From positions 14,102 to 78,101 of the forward strand of contig NZ_JBHSCH010000015.1 in assembly GCF_042651065.1 (NCBI RefSeq): a stretch of 64,000 nucleotides of DNA, in the 5' to 3' direction. Positions 63,021-64,000 of this stretch are shown here, one piece after another (position 1 is the stretch's first letter; every line of letters starts with the position of its first letter). The position numbers were made by a program, and so were the translations under genes. This DNA is from Pseudoroseomonas aestuarii (GTDB lineage: Bacteria > Pseudomonadota > Alphaproteobacteria > Acetobacterales > Acetobacteraceae). The notes beneath the pieces were generated by a model. It worked only from the letters and a program-made list of their open reading frames with translations. It was not told where the DNA came from and did not search any database.

Positions 63021-64000
63021 ATGGCGGGGGGCCGCCCCCCCGCCGACGAGACCCCGGACGGCGTGACGCCGCCCGGGCGGGAGATGGGACCGGAGATGGG
63101 CCCGGCCGGTGAAGCCGCCCCCGCCACCCCGCGCGACCCCGGGCAGGAGGCCGCCGCGCGCGCCGCCGCGCTGCGCGCCACGCTGACGCGGCTGCGCATC
63201 GCCGGCTTCAAATCCTTCGCCGAGCCCACCACCCTCGAGGTGCTGCCGGGGCTCACCGGCATCGTCGGCCCCAATGGCTGCGGCAAGTCCAACGTCGTCG
63301 AGGCTCTGCGCTGGGCGATGGGCGAGACCAATGCCCGCGCCATGCGCGGCGGCGAGATGGACGACGTCATCTTCGCCGGCACCGCCACGCGGGCGGGGCG
63401 CAACCAGGCCGAGGTGACGCTGCTGCTGGAGGATGCCTCCGGCCTCGCGCCGCCGCCCAACCAGTCCGCCGCCGAGCTGGAGATCACCCGCCGCATCGTG
63501 CGCGGGGAGGGCACCGGCTTCCGCCTCAACGGCCGCGAGGTGCGCGGGCGCGACGTGCAGACCCTGTTCGCCGATATCGGCTCCGGCGCGCGCTCCTCCG
63601 CCATGGTCAGCCAGGGCAAGGTGGCGGCGCTGATCGCCGCCCGGCCCGAGGAGCGGCGGCAGGTGCTGGAGGAGGCCGCCGGCATCGCCGGGCTGCGCGC
63701 CCGCAAGCACGAGGCCGAGCTGAAGCTGCGGCAGGCCGAGACCAACCTGACCCGCGCCGACGACCTGAAGGGCCAGCTCGAGGTGCAGCGCCAGTCGCTG
63801 CAGCGGCAGGCCCGGCAGGCGGCGCGCTACCGCAACCTCTCCGGCATGACGCGCGAGGCCGAGGCGGAGTATTTCGCCCTGCTGGTGGCGCGCGCCGCCC
63901 AGGCGCTGGAGGGTGGCCGGGCCGCCCACAAGGCCGCCCTGGCCGCGACGCGCGCGGCCGAGCAGGAAGCCGCCGCCGCCGCCTCCCGCGCCGCGCCCGC
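63021..64000 (+). CDS. smc: Chromosome segregation protein SMC (5' part)
   Basis: First about 326 residues of SMC, cut by the window edge. After a Pro/Gly/Ala-rich N-terminal extension of about 55 residues the ATPase head begins: LRIAGFKSFAEPTTLEVLPGLTGIVGPNGCGKSNVVEALRWAMGE (Walker A GPNGCGKS), then FADIGSGARSSAMVSQGKVAALI and the start of the coiled coil. ATG 63021 is taken; TTG 63003 overlapping the dsbA stop is possible, and ATG codons at 63084 and 63096 also lie ahead of the head domain. SMC compacts and segregates the chromosome. Confidence 0.93.
   Translation, partial: MAGGRPPADETPDGVTPPGREMGPEMGPAGEAAPATPRDPGQEAAARAAALRATLTRLRIAGFKSFAEPTTLEVLPGLTGIVGPNGCGKSNVVEALRWAMGETNARAMRGGEMDDVIFAGTATRAGRNQAEVTLLLEDASGLAPPPNQSAAELEITRRIVRGEGTGFRLNGREVRGRDVQTLFADIGSGARSSAMVSQGKVAALIAARPEERRQVLEEAAGIAGLRARKHEAELKLRQAETNLTRADDLKGQLEVQRQSLQRQARQAARYRNLSGMTREAEAEYFALLVARAAQALEGGRAAHKAALAATRAAEQEAAAAASRAAP

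Overview
The window is very GC-rich and gene-dense, and reads as a chromosomal segment of an alphaproteobacterium, most likely an Acetobacteraceae member of the Roseomonas/Komagataeibacter type. The main pointers are a CcrM-type GANTC methyltransferase, the mutY/DUF721/dsbA/smc neighbourhood, a fused bcsAB cellulose synthase with bcsD, and a split pntAA-pntAB-pntB transhydrogenase. No rRNA, tRNA, IS element, phage gene or CRISPR array was recognised. Identifications rest on motif and family recognition by reading; no database search was run.

Layout: 0-0.7 kb Nudix hydrolase. 0.8-7.5 kb a complete SUF iron-sulfur operon, Rrf2 regulator-sufB-C-D-S-U-T-A, with a perfect inverted repeat just before the regulator, followed by an Ohr/OsmC peroxidase. 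8-16 kb housekeeping and metabolic genes: a Tat-exported metallo-beta-lactamase-fold hydrolase, two alpha/beta hydrolases, an RlmD/TrmA-type RNA methyltransferase, glutaryl-CoA dehydrogenase and a DEAD-box helicase with a repetitive charged tail.

16-28.5 kb holds the cellulose locus: a small secreted Tyr/Pro-rich protein, bcsZ, a proline-rich protein in the bcsH/ccpAx position, bcsQ, bcsAB fusion, bcsC and bcsD. Together these encode a c-di-GMP-controlled synthase, its periplasmic and outer-membrane export parts, and the scaffold proteins that order crystalline cellulose export.

28.6-31.6 kb encodes the proton-translocating transhydrogenase. A Crp/Fnr-family regulator, a dipeptide-type ABC importer (32.6-37.7 kb) and hydantoinase/oxoprolinase hyuA-hyuB (37.9-41.6 kb) follow. 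41.7-47.8 kb has an SDR, a nitronate monooxygenase-like enzyme, an unknown protein with pentapeptide repeats, rnhA, thrB, ispH and a lipoprotein. A tandem glycine riboswitch (47.9-48.1 kb) precedes gcvT-gcvH-gcvP. 52.6-64 kb contains small conserved proteins, topoisomerase IB, GNAT, rnhB, ccrM, DUF3072, bioY, mutY, DUF721/DciA, DinB, an NCS2 permease, dsbA and the 5' part of smc, which runs off the window.

The most distinctive observation is in the cellulose locus. The proline-rich BcsH-like protein carries about five short hydrophobic segments separated by proline-rich linkers, and the MinD-like BcsQ ends in a very similar segment. This suggests a multivalent peptide-docking scaffold. Other points of note are three GANTC sites in front of ccrM, a perfect 20-bp palindrome between the ABC operon and hyuA, and recurring terminator hairpins.
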